A stretch of 64,000 bases of DNA. It comes from Hypholoma sublateritium FD-334 SS-4. Taxonomy: Eukaryota > Basidiomycota > Agaricomycetes > Agaricales > Strophariaceae. Made by a program: the position numbers and the translations under genes. The stretch is from contig KN817523.1 in the NCBI GenBank assembly GCA_000827495.1, positions 734,557 through 798,556 of the forward strand. The letters are read 5' to 3'. Positions 32,224 to 44,335 of the stretch are shown piece by piece. The notes under the pieces are model-generated. The model had not been told where the DNA came from, did not search any database, and saw only the letters and a list, made by a program, of their open reading frames with translations. How positions within the stretch are numbered: the first letter of the stretch is position 1; each line of letters opens with the position of its first letter.

Positions 32224-35200
32224 TCAAGAATGAGTGGCGCCGATCTGTCGTGCTGTTGCTGCAATCCGAAAATTATTTGGAACAACTGTATGCCTAAAAC
32301 ATTCTTATATGTCAAGGACGACAGAGTAAAGGCAAATAGGCTTACTCGTAACACTCTTGAACACCTGCTCCATCCATCACAAGAATGTCACCCTACATCA
32401 TGTCAGCTTCAGGGTGAACTCAAGCAAAGGTTTTCTTACGTGGCGCAGTACAATGCTTAACAGGATGCCCCTTTTCTCCCTTTCGGGGTCGAACCTCGGA
32501 TGCAAACGAAAATGCATTAGCGCCGGCGAACCTAATGATAAACCCGCTACGACCGGGCCAAGGCCAACTTCGTTATCACTGTGAAACTATGCCTACCGTT
32601 AGAAAACTCAATCTAGGAGAGGGAGAGAAGGTGCAGACGTACTGCCATTTTTTGTCTCTCCATGTATGCGGCGCTTGACATATCTTCAGCGTCTTCCAAT
32701 GGAATCTGTAGAGGCGAGAACTATTCGACTGACCTAAGGACCTCATTAAATATGACAGGTATATTGAGTGCTTGTTTGACACGTTTTTCAATCAAGCGCC
32801 GAGCATTGCATACAGCAGTGGGTGCAAGGTTGAAAGGGACTGTATTGGCGTCGCCTCCAACGTACTGGGTATATTCGATAAATATGTGTAACGACAATGA
32901 GGGTCGACACACCTTATATGGTTCTCCAGCTAGGAATGGTATGAATAGCATGAGTTGAAAGCAAACACTGTGATGTTATAAATGCACAGACCGTTATGCG
33001 AGAAATAGTTAGTTAATAATGGGCCACGACCTAATCACAGGGCATTGGAGATCCGAAAGATAAAGACTGGAACGTTGAATCTTACACTTGTGCTGTAATT
33101 TGCTGTTTTAAAAATAGAACGAATGGATTCAATAGACTCACAGCTCTCAGGGGCCAGCGACGGAATTGGAGTTTCCCTGAGGCCGCCTGCTCCTGATATT
33201 CAAGAAAAATCTCATCCGCCTCTTGTCTCCCATTGGGATTGCCTGCTTGGATGTGGTGGATTTTGCCCCTGTGAAAATGCAGGAATGAATCGACCGATTA
33301 CACGGAATAGGTTCTGTAACGTGTACCTGCTTTCAGGCAAAATGAAAGAGCGGATGAAACCCCGGCCACTTTCATGAGCAAAGGTAGCTGATGTCGTTGT
33401 AAAAATATCTGGTGTAACAGAGAGGTCAGTAAATATTCAAGTAAACTGTAATACAATTTTTTAACTTGATAGTGGATTGAGTGAATAGTCTCGATAAGGC
33501 ATCGGCAAAGTTTGATTCCATATGTCCTTGGCAAGGTGAGGAGGCATGACGATCTGCAAAGTGTTCTGTAAACACCGATAAGTATCTCTTAGACGGATGT
33601 GTAATCAGAGCAAACATATGTACATGGCAATGTGCACATTCCCATTTCTCCCATCGCGATCTGGGATATCGTAAGTAATAATAGCTCAGCTGTGCACATC
33701 GAAGAAGAGACATACCTGCTTGACAGCCGCCCGCATTCACTACAATGAAATCCCCTGGTAAAATGGTAATTCCTGAGCGTTCCCAGTACAACATGGTTGC
33801 GCTTCAACAAGGACTTAGCAACATCTTGGAAACCAAATGGTAACGGTTTGCAGGGGGGTAATTGGAGAAATTGTGAGTGGTAACTTAAGTCACTGACTAT
33901 AAAGTGACCTGCGCAAGGACCTTCGGTTTGTTTCCAAAACATGGGACATTCGGGAACCAAGCAGGTCCAATGGTGGTGAAAGACTCTCGGAGATGCGTTG
34001 CCACAAGTCTCGCATGTTCTCATCGCGCTGCGGGAACCATTGATGAAAGAATTGTGATTTGATAGTTCTCGATGTCCTCACCTGACGGCATTTGTGCCTC
34101 TGGATATCACAGAGCTTCATGGATGGAATCAAACCCAGAAATTAATCGTCAGAGTGTATTTAATTACCTTGGATCGGTATCAGGCGCGAGTGCTGGATCT
34201 TTGATATGTTCTATCATCAAGTATAATATTCGTGTTCGCATCGGAGAGCCCACCTTGGTTGACTGCACTAGAGTCGTATGGGGTGCTCAAATGTTGAGGT
34301 GCTGGAAATGAGCTTATACTTAGCCACCAAATAGGTGGAGGATGGCAGGGAAATACTGCACGTACATTTCTCAGACGGCAGCTGGGGGATCCACCAAGGA
34401 TCTCCCTAGTCATTGTATTAACAATACATTCGTTGAATGTTATGCGGTTGAATGATGGCTAACCTGGTCTTCGCACCATCGGAACGCAAATTTGTACCTG
34501 ACAACGTGTCCGCTCTCGTTGTTTGCTCGTTGATATTCCGCTAAGTAGATAAGATAAGTCAGTGGGATAGTGATTGACAAAAGAGGGATGCATTAAAAGA
34601 AGAAATCTCGTACCCCAAACATGTTCCACTGTATAAAAACCCAAAACGGCGTAGGTGATATCCTTCGTTCCAAGGTCATATGGAAAGAGGACATATTTAT
34701 CGTCTATTAAAAGTGCAAGAGGGCGTTTGTTTTTGTAGTTGTTCAGGAGTGCTCGAACGGATTTGTCTTGCGCAAGTTGGTCACTTGCTGGGTGCGATGA
34801 AATATGACCTTTGGTGGCATGCAGACTTTCGGCTCTACCGCCCCTACTCAAAGGATTTAGCAGACTATGACGGGACCCAAGGTAATGAATATATATACCC
34901 ATGTGAGATGATCAACCTCCCGCCGTGTTCAAATCTATCGCGGCTATACACAGTAAACCACAATTACTGGGTACACACATTTCAAAATAATCGGATCATA
35001 TACCTCGAAGGAAACCCACTCAATAGGTAACCTTTAGCCATCTCGTTGACATGATAAACCCCCCCTTGGTAACTGCGAAACCAATCAAACGATTCGCAGA
35101 CTTCCTGTCGTGACTTAAGATCCATGTTAGACTGTCAATTCTTTAGGATAAACATGTGCACTGACTTGAGCCCATATGGGGGGGAAATCTGGCAGTGGCA

Positions 35201-36954
35201 CTTTGTACGTCATCTGGGGTACGGGGTCCAAGGGGAGCTGGAGGGGAGGTAATAGAGATGCTGCCTCAACTTTGACCACGAATGAAGCTGATGGCTGAGA
35301 TTCTTGCTCCGGTATTACCGTCCACGGAACGATATCCTCTGTAAATAAAGGAATTGGCCCCCGGAAGAACTCTACTTTGGTATCGATTCCGGTGTTATTC
35401 ATGACTTTATTTTGCATCGTGTCAGTATCCTGCATCCCTAGGCCGCTTCTCTTTTCAGGGACTTCGCCGTCGTTGAATACGGAAAGTCCCTGTAGATTAA
35501 GCACCGCGGCAGCAAGAATCTCACTAGGGAGGTTGTTATCAGCTTCGAGAAAATTTGAGCTGTTTTCCTGAACAATTTGTGTATTTACACCGACGACCGG
35601 GCTTTGTTGCATTTCGCGTGGAATAATTTCTCTTGATGACCGCAATTGCAATGTATTTTTAAAGTTTTCTTCTAGTTTATCAGCTGCTTCTTGCTCTGGG
35701 TTACTATCCGGCTCGCGTTTCCGTTTCGGACAGCCAAGCGACTGGCGTTCAGATGATGTGTCGGATCCGGCTGGTTTGACGGCGTCACCAATGTCTGAGA
35801 ACACCGAGAACGTTCTGGACGACAGCGGTATGAGGTCCGACTGCTGTCCCCGGTCGCCAGACAGTGGCACGGTGAGCAGCGGGGGGGTTGAGGTTCTTTT
35901 AGCAGGGCCATTGTCGGGCTGGCTAGAAATGACTTCCAGGACACTGTGGGCATTGTCACTGCCGATTGCGCGCCGTTTCCGCTCTCGTGATATGTTTGGG
36001 CTTGCTGGTCTTTTTTGCGGTGTGCGAAGTTCCTTTTGCTTGGCCCGCGAGGTGCGCTGATCATCAGCCGTAACTTGAACAATTTTTAAATTCCGTACTT
36101 TTTTCTTCTGAATTTGAGTCGTCGGGCCCAGCTGTACGGGCGACGGTAGCAGCTTTTTGCTTCTGGTCAACCGGCCCACAACCTCTCTAGTTTTTGGCCG
36201 CCATATTGCCACAGTACGCGAGTGACTTTGCGGTGCATTACTCATTTCAACTCTTCCATGTTTTCCATTGACAGAATTGACAGTGCAGCGTTTTTTGCGG
36301 GGTCTACTATCAACTCCGTCGGGGGCCTTTTTCCGTTTGCTTTTGATAGTGTCGGGACCTTGCGAAGATTCCATATTTCCGTTTGCCCTTATTTTACGTG
36401 GCATGCCTTGTTGGTTCAATTTTGTTGACGATGACACCCCATTTCTTTGACGTATACGCATGGAAGTGCGTTTCTTCTTCCTACCGCATGTTGCGAGTGC
36501 CGATGTTGAAGCGGCAGCCAATGCTTGTTGAAAATGCTCATCGCTCTTGATTGGCGAGAACCCACGCCTCCGTCGCCCACGATTTAGCTGAATGAGAGCG
36601 GCGTCCTCGTTTTCACGCGCAAGCAAAGAATAAAATTCGACGAAAAGGCGTATAATGTCAAAATCTTTTGACCCTGGGGGTGAAGCCTTTGGTTTATCCC
36701 CTGGGAGCCGAATGAAAGCGTATTCGATCCAAGCTTGCATTACCTCGTTCTGTGATTCGAATGAGATGCAAAAGGAGTGGTATTGTCAATTCGGTACTTA
36801 CGATTCGTGGTTTTACCTTGAGGACTTTGACAATGTCAGTTATATTTCTTTCGAGCCCTTTCATTCCCTTCCCTACAACGAACCCTTCGAATGCGCCGAG
36901 GAAAGGTTCGTCATTTAAGAGACGTCGGTCATTCCATGAAGTCGGTATCTGCAT
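32224..36954 (-). CDS. AlkB-type 2OG-Fe(II) dioxygenase with zinc ribbons and long basic N-terminus
   Basis: The spliced product exceeds 1,000 residues. Exon 36802-36954 starts MQIPTSWNDRRLLNDEPF. Exon 35166-36749 (528 codons) is mostly disordered and Lys/Arg/Ser-rich, probably nuclear. A 52-nt intron (35114-35165) joins PPIWAQ to SRQEVCESFDWFRSYQGG, so this is one gene, not two. Next come HGGRLIISHGGGRAESL and LIDDKYVLFPYDLGTKDI. Two zinc-ribbon-like modules follow: CETCGN...CLVPEC (CX2C-X13-CX4C), then CSECGRLSSR spliced to SRWEKWECAHC. The C-terminus is an AlkB-like oxygenase: FHSDNEVGLGPVVAGLSLGS (HxD), GDILVMDGAGVQECYE, HTVVPNNFRIAATARQIG (second His; R-x5-R, as in AlkB). AlkB enzymes hydroxylate alkylated nucleic acids or protein side chains; the substrate here is unknown. 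More exons probably lie 5' (see 36955-37265). Confidence 0.8.
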
Positions 36955-37265
36955 ATTTCTGGATTTGGAGGTACTCGTCAAGCTTCAAGACGGCTTGGGG
37001 GTAACAGTAGTCAAGATGGTGGCGCGCCGTTACACCAATAGCATATTGAGGAGAAGTGGAAGGACTCGGACACCCGCACATGAAAGATGGGCCAATTCAC
37101 ACAGACGCGTCGGCAGCGATGGATCAAAGATTATGGGCTTATTATTCTCATTGTTTGATGAGCGACGTGCGGAACAGGTGTGGCCAGAGGCTATTCTGAG
37201 TCTCTGACTCCTGAGGGACTCTTTTATGCGATCATGTGATGATGTACCCTTGTCCAAACTACCAT
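36955..37265 (-). other. Probable upstream exon(s) of the AlkB-type gene
   Basis: A minus-strand open stretch ends FDPSLPTRLCELAHLSC and AGVRVLPLLLNMLL. An intron of about 89 nt starting GTGTAA and ending TGCAG would join it in phase 0 to IPTSWNDRRLLNDEP of the next exon, giving a smooth helical sequence. No in-frame ATG opens this stretch directly. A short extra exon starting at the ATG at 37265 is possible, with a very small 37-nt intron. Coding is plausible; the true start is unresolved. Confidence 0.4.
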
Positions 37266-37439
37266 GAGTAGCAAGTACGTTAACTTCAGGTTACAGCCAT
37301 TAATTTGGTCAGACTCTAGGTCGACTCAACGCTTGCCTGCTGAACAAATGTGTAATTTGAATGCCATGCCAATATGCAGTCTATAGCGATATGGGTCCCT
37401 CTACGCAAAGGTACAATGCCCAAGTTATTCTATGAGCAT

Positions 37440-38090
37440 TTATTTCGCGAGGGCGTGTTGAATGGACTCGTATACGTCAGCCTCAATACGGGCCTCCAGT
37501 TTTTCAGCTTCCGAGCCGTTTCCTACAGCCACTTTGAGAGCCTCCTGCAGGTTCGAGCGGACAGCCTTCAATGGGATAGAAACTTCAGTGACTGGACCAT
37601 ACACTTTGATTAGACAATAGTGACCTCGATAGAAAGCTCCTCCAAGGGGGCAGCCTCAACAACATTAATTGTAAGTTTGTTGTTGGGGTGAATAGTGGCA
37701 AAGCCGCTCGACACTGTAGGGACCGTAAATCACTTCTACATTTGACGCTATGAAGCACAGAGCTCACCGAAAAATTTCTGCGATCCGCTGGTTTCGATGA
37801 CTTCAACAACTCCAGGTCGCAGAGCTTCGATCGACGGAACGTGGCTGGAGAGAATGCCCATATCTCCGGATTCAGCGGGGATGTTGACTTGCACCACGTC
37901 TTTCGAGTTGAAGAAGGACTACAAGGGGAAGTTAGTAATCGCGTACAGTCGTCTTTGGATTTATTCTAACTTTGTGGGGCAGCGTCAGGGACAAGGAAAG
38001 CTTGTCGCTAACATCGGCATATCCACGGCGAGCCACAGAGAACGCGGACGCCCGTCGTGCAGCAGAGGAGAGGAGGCGTAGGGAGGACAT
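37440..38090 (-). CDS. ATP16: Mitochondrial ATP synthase delta subunit
   Basis: This encodes the F1 central-stalk delta subunit (bacterial epsilon homologue) of mitochondrial ATP synthase, which couples gamma rotation to the catalytic head. The start ATG opens MSSLRLLSSAARRASAFSV, an Arg/Ser/Ala-rich presequence with likely cleavage near ARRGYADV. Then come KLSLSLTLPHK, the beta-sandwich part VQVNIPAESGDMGILSSHVP and SIEALRPGVVEVIETSGSQK, and after an intron FATIHPNNKLTINVVEAAPL. The last exon gives the helical hairpin AVRSNLQEALKVAVGNGSEA and ends IQHALAK. Three introns are needed. Length and motifs match the family. It lies downstream of GSH1 on the same strand with 280 bp between; the 3' side is the possible 5' end of the AlkB-type gene. 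Confidence 0.92.
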
Positions 38091-38369
38091 TTTGGGTGGT
38101 GACAAGCTGTCCGTGTGTTTACGGTTCACTTCGGCGGCAAAACCCGGCACTGGTTCCCGATTCAATTTCTAAATGCGTCAACACCCAGTATGTACATAAT
38201 ATAGTTTGAGTATAGTAGTAGTACAGAATTTGTCTTCCAGCGATCTAACGTGTGTCTCTACTAGGTATGCTACCCATAGTTAAGATAGAGGAAAGATAGT
38301 GTGTTTCACCGAAGTCCCATGGGTATGCATGAATAAGTATGCATAAGTATAAGCCTTAATACTTCGCGC

Positions 38370-41101
38370 TCAGCTAAATCCAATTGATCCTGGGTCCTTG
38401 CTTCCACCAGTGAAATCTACAGGAAGTAAATCGGGTGCTTGTCGTACACCGCGCTCTCTGGAATAAAATTGTCGGGAAGTCAGTAAGAAGTTAGGGACAC
38501 GTTATTTCGACGAACATTTCGTCGACAGCCTTGAGTAGATCGTAGTTGATGCCTTGAGAAACAATGGAGTCCTTTTTGTACTCTGAATGCGAAGTGACAA
38601 ATTTGCGAATCCAGGTTGCAGGAGTCAATAGTGTGCCTATCACAGGACACTTTAGCACTATGTATAGATCGCACAACATCTCCTTACCATCCGAACGGCG
38701 CTTAATTAAGTCAAGATATTGTTCGATTTTGCGCCTGTGTTCAGGTTCTATTTCCAGAGTTGCAAGATACGCATTCACAAGTGGCAGCAACCCGGAAAAA
38801 TCGGCACCCTGTAGAAATACGCTCAATCATTGAAGGTGAATGTGATGGCGTCGATTCTACCTTTCCGTTTATGATTTCGTTCATTGTCATTTCTTCATAC
38901 TCATCTTCAACCTTTGGGACGACGAAGTCGCGGTCTGGCAATGGGAGGGGCGGGAAGCAATTTCGCATTTTCCTGTCTTTCTTTCTTGGTGAGCCATCTG
39001 AAGGAGTGCTGGCTCCCGACGATGATGCAGCGCTTGACGCAGAGCTCCGGGTTGCATATACATCTTTTCTAAAGTAGAATTTTCCAGAAGCTGAAGCATC
39101 TCTTTTCTGGGCTCTGGCCATGTTTTCATCAACCTGACGGTGTATCTGTGAACAAACTGAAAAGGGGAAAGTAAATTCATGGCTAACCTTGGATATGGGT
39201 ACATAGAGGTTCAAATGGAAGCTGAGGATGGCCCGTGATAAAAGCACTACGAACACCGCGAAGGCTGCGTTCTCAAAATCTGTCATTTGGACTTCCATGC
39301 TGCGGAATTCTACTCTCCATCCAATGGGAGAGTTTGGAGGAGGTGGCTTGAAGCGCAAGGTTTGCCAGTTCGTCGATTGTATATTCTGTAAAGCAGGACC
39401 ACAAGTAAATTATTGTCGGTGATTTTATGCAGAGATAGTTACTTCAAAGTGGTCGCTGCTAGAAGCGTCGTCTTGATCGATGGTCTCCGAAAAGACCACC
39501 AAAGGATCGCGGATAAAAAGATGGGATATGTGCTTGGATAGCAGGTCATCCAACCCTGCACGATGCTTAGATATGAAGAATAGTAAACATGGAATGACTG
39601 ACCGTGATCGCGCATGCGATCATATAATTTCTGATCGTACGGCAGAGGGTTGTCGTTATACTCTGGACGATTAATCCAGTCATTGGAAATATATAGATCC
39701 ACGCTGTCATAGCGAGACTTTGGAATGATGAATTTATTTTCTTTCAGAGGCTTCGTAGTACTGTGATAAGGGAGCAGCAAGCGATAAATAGCAAGACTGC
39801 TCACCACTACACCACGTTCCTCTTTTGTGCGATCATCGACACTTCCAGCAATAACGTTCCATCGAGAATCAACATCGGCGAGATAGCCTCGCCAGACAGG
39901 GCTTGCAGCCGTCAACGCTAACTGCAGTTCTCGAGGGTAAGATTACAGGCCCATGGGAGAAGGAGGAAATCTTGCCAAAATAGGGCCTATAGGGATGAGG
40001 CCGTCGTACAATCTCCTGGCGTCAGAGACATTGCAAGCCTGAAATGTCAGCTGCAGACAGCAACAGCCCATCCCGAAGCCCATGGCATCCAGGTAAATAT
40101 GGTCAGGGAGAGCGGCACCAAGTTTGGCCTCTGTTGGTATATTTAGGAATGGTCGTAGATATATAAAGATAGGATGAGATCTCACCGACGTCCTCTGGAT
40201 ATATACTACGGTCCCAAGAAATAGTAGGGTCGATGAAGGGTTGGGGAGTGTTTTCGTCTACAAATATGGGGAGATTAATTGCTACTTTCGAACCCCTTCT
40301 TCGCCTGATGTTGGCGGTGAGCGTTCTGTTGAAGTAATCTCAGTATTAAACATTATATCATGTGGTCTTCTACTGACGGGAAACGTGCATGTGGATTGGT
40401 GATTTCTTCTGGTAAAAATAGACTGTGGCTTGAGATGGCATCGTTGGGGTTATAATATGGCTCAGTAAACTGTCCTGGAACTCCCAGGCGGGGGAAGGAA
40501 GTGAATGTAAGAGGAACTTCATTGGACTTTAGATGCTTTCGTGCGAGATTTCGCCTAGATTACCAAAACCGATGAAAAATTATCCGATAAGAATCGCATG
40601 AAGCATACCGGTAACGCATATTACTTTCAACGGACAAGAGGTCGGTAATTGAGCCGGTATACGGGGCACCGGGAGTGGATTCCAACATGTATCGTCCATA
40701 CTCCGGGTGAAAATTTGGCACAGATATACTGGGGTGTTGATTAGGATAAGATTAAGCCAAGTAATGTAGTACATGCTCATCTGGAGTTTCTGCAGAGATG
40801 TCGTCCACAATAGTACTGAGTTTTGCAAGGATCTCAGTCTGTCTTAGGGACAGCTTAGCGTTTTTCTCGTCGTCATCGAAAGAGATGACCATGTATTCAA
40901 CCTATCATGAACGTCACATATAAGGCGACCAAGCATAAAAATGAAGCTGACCTCGTCTCCCCATAGTAGTTCATCGCCTTGTCGATCTTTCAGTCGATCC
41001 CAGATATGTAGAAATTGCGTAATTCCATGATCTCTGACATGATCGGCATGCTTTTTTGCTTCGTCCCAAGCCAGTGGTGTTCCGAGGTATAAGAGACCCA
41101 T
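38370..41101 (-). CDS. GSH1: Glutamate-cysteine ligase catalytic subunit
   Basis: This is the first and rate-limiting enzyme of glutathione synthesis, joining glutamate and cysteine with ATP in the cytosol. The start [20 protein letters not shown] is the family's N-terminus. Further marks are LLWGDE, the substrate-site region [20 protein letters not shown] with [33 protein letters not shown], and [20 protein letters not shown] near the ATP site. The C-terminus is reached by an intron just after VDEMFVEIT: skipping it gives [20 protein letters not shown] and a stop at 38370. Without splicing the frame would stop at 38491. Around nine introns are present. A TTAGTCA site on the gene's strand upstream (41548-41554) matches Yap1-type control of glutathione synthesis. 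Confidence 0.93.
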
Positions 41102-41701
41102 CTTTCAGTCCAGGACTCAAAGGAGGTAGTAGATCTTGATAAGATGGAGACCTTATGAGAGTATGGGGTCGGACCAGGGAACAGGGGGTGTGGTGGGGGA
41201 GTAGGGATAGGAGAAACTGCGAAACCACTAGTCTTTGTAAGAGAGCGTCAGATTGGGAACTGCTTACTTGCTGCTTACAGAACAACTTATTGTACAGCGC
41301 CGATACGATACGGGATAGGCGGATCGATTCAACTGGTCCGGCCCGAAAACAATTATTTTCCAGGAATCTGTAAAATACGGGTCTCCTAGCCGGTTCAAGT
41401 CTGACCGACAAGTAACTGTGGCGGGCAAAGGAATAACGAACAGAAGGTGGAAGGGCTTGTGACCGGACAACATTGATTTGTTCCAAAAGCATTCTGTGAA
41501 CCGTTTCCATAAATTGGTTTTGAGCATACTAATGACAGGGCCATCATTGACTAATTTGCCACTGAAATCACGACATTTGGATCTCGGTCCGCATATGAAC
41601 TACACAGTAAGTATTTGCCTTCTCATTGCCTTCTCATACAATTTCAGTGCATATGTGCGAATGACATCGAGTCTCCAGAACCTACTCTCAGCAGTAGACT
41701 T
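41102..41701. other. Intergenic, GSH1 promoter region
   Basis: These 600 bp separate the ATG6 stop from the GSH1 start on the same strand. Short frames in it have no similarity. It carries the Yap1-type motif annotated separately. Confidence 0.6.
41548..41554 (-). promoter_or_regulatory. Yap1-type AP-1 site upstream of GSH1
   Basis: The minus strand reads TTAGTCA, about 450 bp upstream of the GSH1 ATG. Yap1-family factors bind TTAGTCA/TTACTAA-type sites, and yeast GSH1 is a known Yap1 target through such a site. A near match, TTAGTAT, lies about 20 bp away. A seven-base site can occur by chance. Confidence 0.4.
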
Positions 41702-43443
41702 TTAGCCATTTGTCCCATTGGTAGCCCACTTAAGACATATTTTAAGCGCCAAAAGAACATGCCGAAGGGAACGAGTCCATGCTTCTTCTTGATTGAATTG
41801 AAGTTTAACGGACACATCGCCAATTTTGTCCTTCGAAATTCTAGTCGTGCGGTTAGTTGAGCAGGTACTGCAACAGAATATCTCGACGAACTGATGGGGG
41901 AAATCGACGCTGGCGTCTTGCAACTTGATATAATCCATCATGTGTTTTAGACAATCCAGAAATGCCACCATGGCGATGTCGAAGCGGCGATTATGCAGCA
42001 AGCGCCCGAAATGCAAGTCGCCAGACCCATACAATTCGTAGTTGGCTTTGTCCCCACTAGTCTTTTCGATTCTAGAGAATGACCCCATAGGAATCAAACG
42101 GTAACTGAAGGTACGTAAGTTATTTGCCAAGAGATCGAAGAAGAATAACGCACTGTTCAAATGTATAATCAAGTTTCCTGGCAATCGTGTACAGTAGCAA
42201 AAGGGTTTGTCCCCAGGCTGCGTTGATTTCGGCCCATTCGACCTCAACGAATTTCACAATGTAAGATGTAGCTGATAACTCCCCATGATGGACTTACAGG
42301 TACTCCAGGTACTCGTCCTAGGCGAAGACCGTTTATAGTGCCAAACACGCCATCATGGCCGATGCAAAACGCGTCGTTGTAGACGTTTGTTCTTTCCAAT
42401 TTCTCTAACGTATCGAGTCCGGAAGCATATGCAGATCGAAGTGTGGCTAACTGAGATGATTGTTGTTCTGCTTTCAGGATGTGGTCGTTGCACGATTTCC
42501 AGAAACTAACCAGGGCTCAGTTGAAGAGAGATGCAGCAGTGGTGGGTACTTACTCAGACTCCTCTTGTTCCAAGGCACTTTCGCTGAGTTCTAATTGCCG
42601 CAGCTCGAAGTCTAATTGCGCTCGCTCCCTTTCCGCATCCTTCAGCTGTTCAATCGCTAGGGCTTCTTCTTGCTTTAGCTTCTCAATCTTTTTCTCGGCC
42701 TCTTCCTTTGAGATTCCCTGAGATTCTCGTTCTCTCTCCTTCCGTACTTCTTTCTCAAACGCGATATACCCATCTCTCTCCTTCTTAGTTTCATCTAGTT
42801 GACGTTGCAGGTTAGTCAAAAGCACTTGGGTACATTCTGCGCATAGAGGATGATCAATATCTGTGCGCGTAGAGAGAAGGTTGAAGAGCCGTGAAGTAGA
42901 ACGAAGATGATGAGACAAAGGTGAAGGGTTGGCGTGGTCTTCCTCAACTGTCCTGGCATTTGGCCGCTCCGTGATCTTGTCCTGGACTTGATTGTTATGA
43001 TTCTTTGTCGAGCCTTTCTTAGCTCGGTATGGAGTTGGTGTAGGCGGTGGTATGCTTCTGATTACACTGTCTTGCAAAAGCACAAATGATTCGGTTGGTA
43101 GCTGGGCCCCTCTCTGTGCTTGTTTACCCTGCGCACGCGGAGAAAGGGTCGAGCTGGTAGCTTTGTTGGACGCGGATGCTGCATTTGATCGCTGCCAGGC
43201 CGCCTTGGAGGTAGATGTCCCTTCAGTTGGAGGTCTGCTAGGAGACTGTGGCCCGATAATAGAATTGGACGATGAATGTGACGGCAAAGTGGCCAAAATC
43301 ATATCATATGCAGACGGAGCGAGGTCGGCGAGAGATGCATCTATCTAACCAGGATTTATCAAAGCCAAACGACAGTGAAGGGCTGAATGATTATGTACCT
43401 GAAGGGGTTCCTTACATTGCTGGCATACGGGCGCGAAATTCAT
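41702..43443 (-). CDS. ATG6: Beclin-1/Atg6 autophagy protein
   Basis: Atg6/Vps30 is a subunit of the class III PI3-kinase (Vps34) complexes that drive autophagosome formation and endosomal sorting. The N-terminus MNFAPVCQQCKEPLQ holds a CxxC pair that probably coordinates metal with the later PLCAEC. A disordered segment follows, with the BH3-like ESFVLLQDSVIRSIP region. The coiled coil starts around VLLTNLQRQLDETKKERDGY and continues through KKIEKLKQEEALAIEQLKDA. The C-terminal BARA domain has NAAWGQTLLLLYTIARK-type sequence, FSYRLIPMGSFSRIEKTSG, ELYGSGDLHFGRLLHNRRFD and LQFNQEEAWTRSLRHVLLAL. The start is the ATG directly before the conserved Cys pair. It is divergent from the caspase-fold gene. 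Confidence 0.93.
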
Positions 43444-44335
43444 AGCGTGTGGAAGGATGTAATCGATCTCCTGAATGCTTTGAAGTTTGGAAGACCAGTG
43501 GATGCAGAGGAAATGGATGCCTGACCAGGGACCAACTGCGGAGTACAGTTAGGAATTTGTTGGGATACGTCGCACGATATAAGCACTAGTAAGAGAGGCA
43601 ATGGCGCCGTACTTATTGAAAGTCACGGTGTGCGCTGTGAATAATGTTCAATTTGAGAAGGACGCTTTGTCACATGGTAATTTATGAGTCTCGGCGCTGC
43701 ACGTTTGTTCTAACCTCTGACTGTGTCCTGACCGCCCGGCGCCATCTCAACGAGCAGAGCAATTGTAGGTTCCACAAACTCAATATTTGGCAAATACTTG
43801 GCGACCACAAAGTATGGTTCATTTATTTGGAAATGACTCCTCAAGTTGCAAGCGAGGCACTTGCATCTACGTGGAGGCGGCAGTCTGGAGGTGCTTACAT
43901 TTGACTTACACCAAGGACTCGGATGGTAATCTGCAGCCTTGCAGCCTACCCTAGCCTAAGCTTACCATGGATACCGCAAACCAACCTCAGATCTCAGATC
44001 TATTTAGGTGGTATGGGATACACGACTTACCTGTACTGCTCTAGAAAGTATGCCAGCAGCCACCATGCCACTCTACACCACGATCAAGCAACTGTATCAA
44101 GATTCAACATGCGTTGTGCAGTTGTCTCTTCTATGTAAAAATGAAGTAAAGCTCGTGGCCCAGCCACCTACTGACCACCGACACACCTATACTACGTACT
44201 CATAGCTTCAACTGCCGATTTAGCATCTTACGTATCTGACTTCTCTGGCTCGAATTCCGCGTCTCTACTTGCGTGAGTTTCATTTATTCCTTTGCACAAG
44301 CAGTCTTCAACCGTTTCTTCATAGATGCCGCAAAG
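43444..44335. other. Divergent promoter between ATG6 and the caspase-fold gene
   Basis: Nearly 900 bp lie between the divergent starts. An 86-codon frame at 43644 (+) has no recognisable features. In-frame codons run from 44273 into the caspase gene, but the ATG at 44336 directly precedes the conserved fold. Confidence 0.55.

Noticed and set aside
38491..38826. Early stop of glutamate-cysteine ligase at 38491
   Set aside because: Splicing a short intron just before it gives a further conserved-looking tail ending at 38370, so the earlier stop is intronic.
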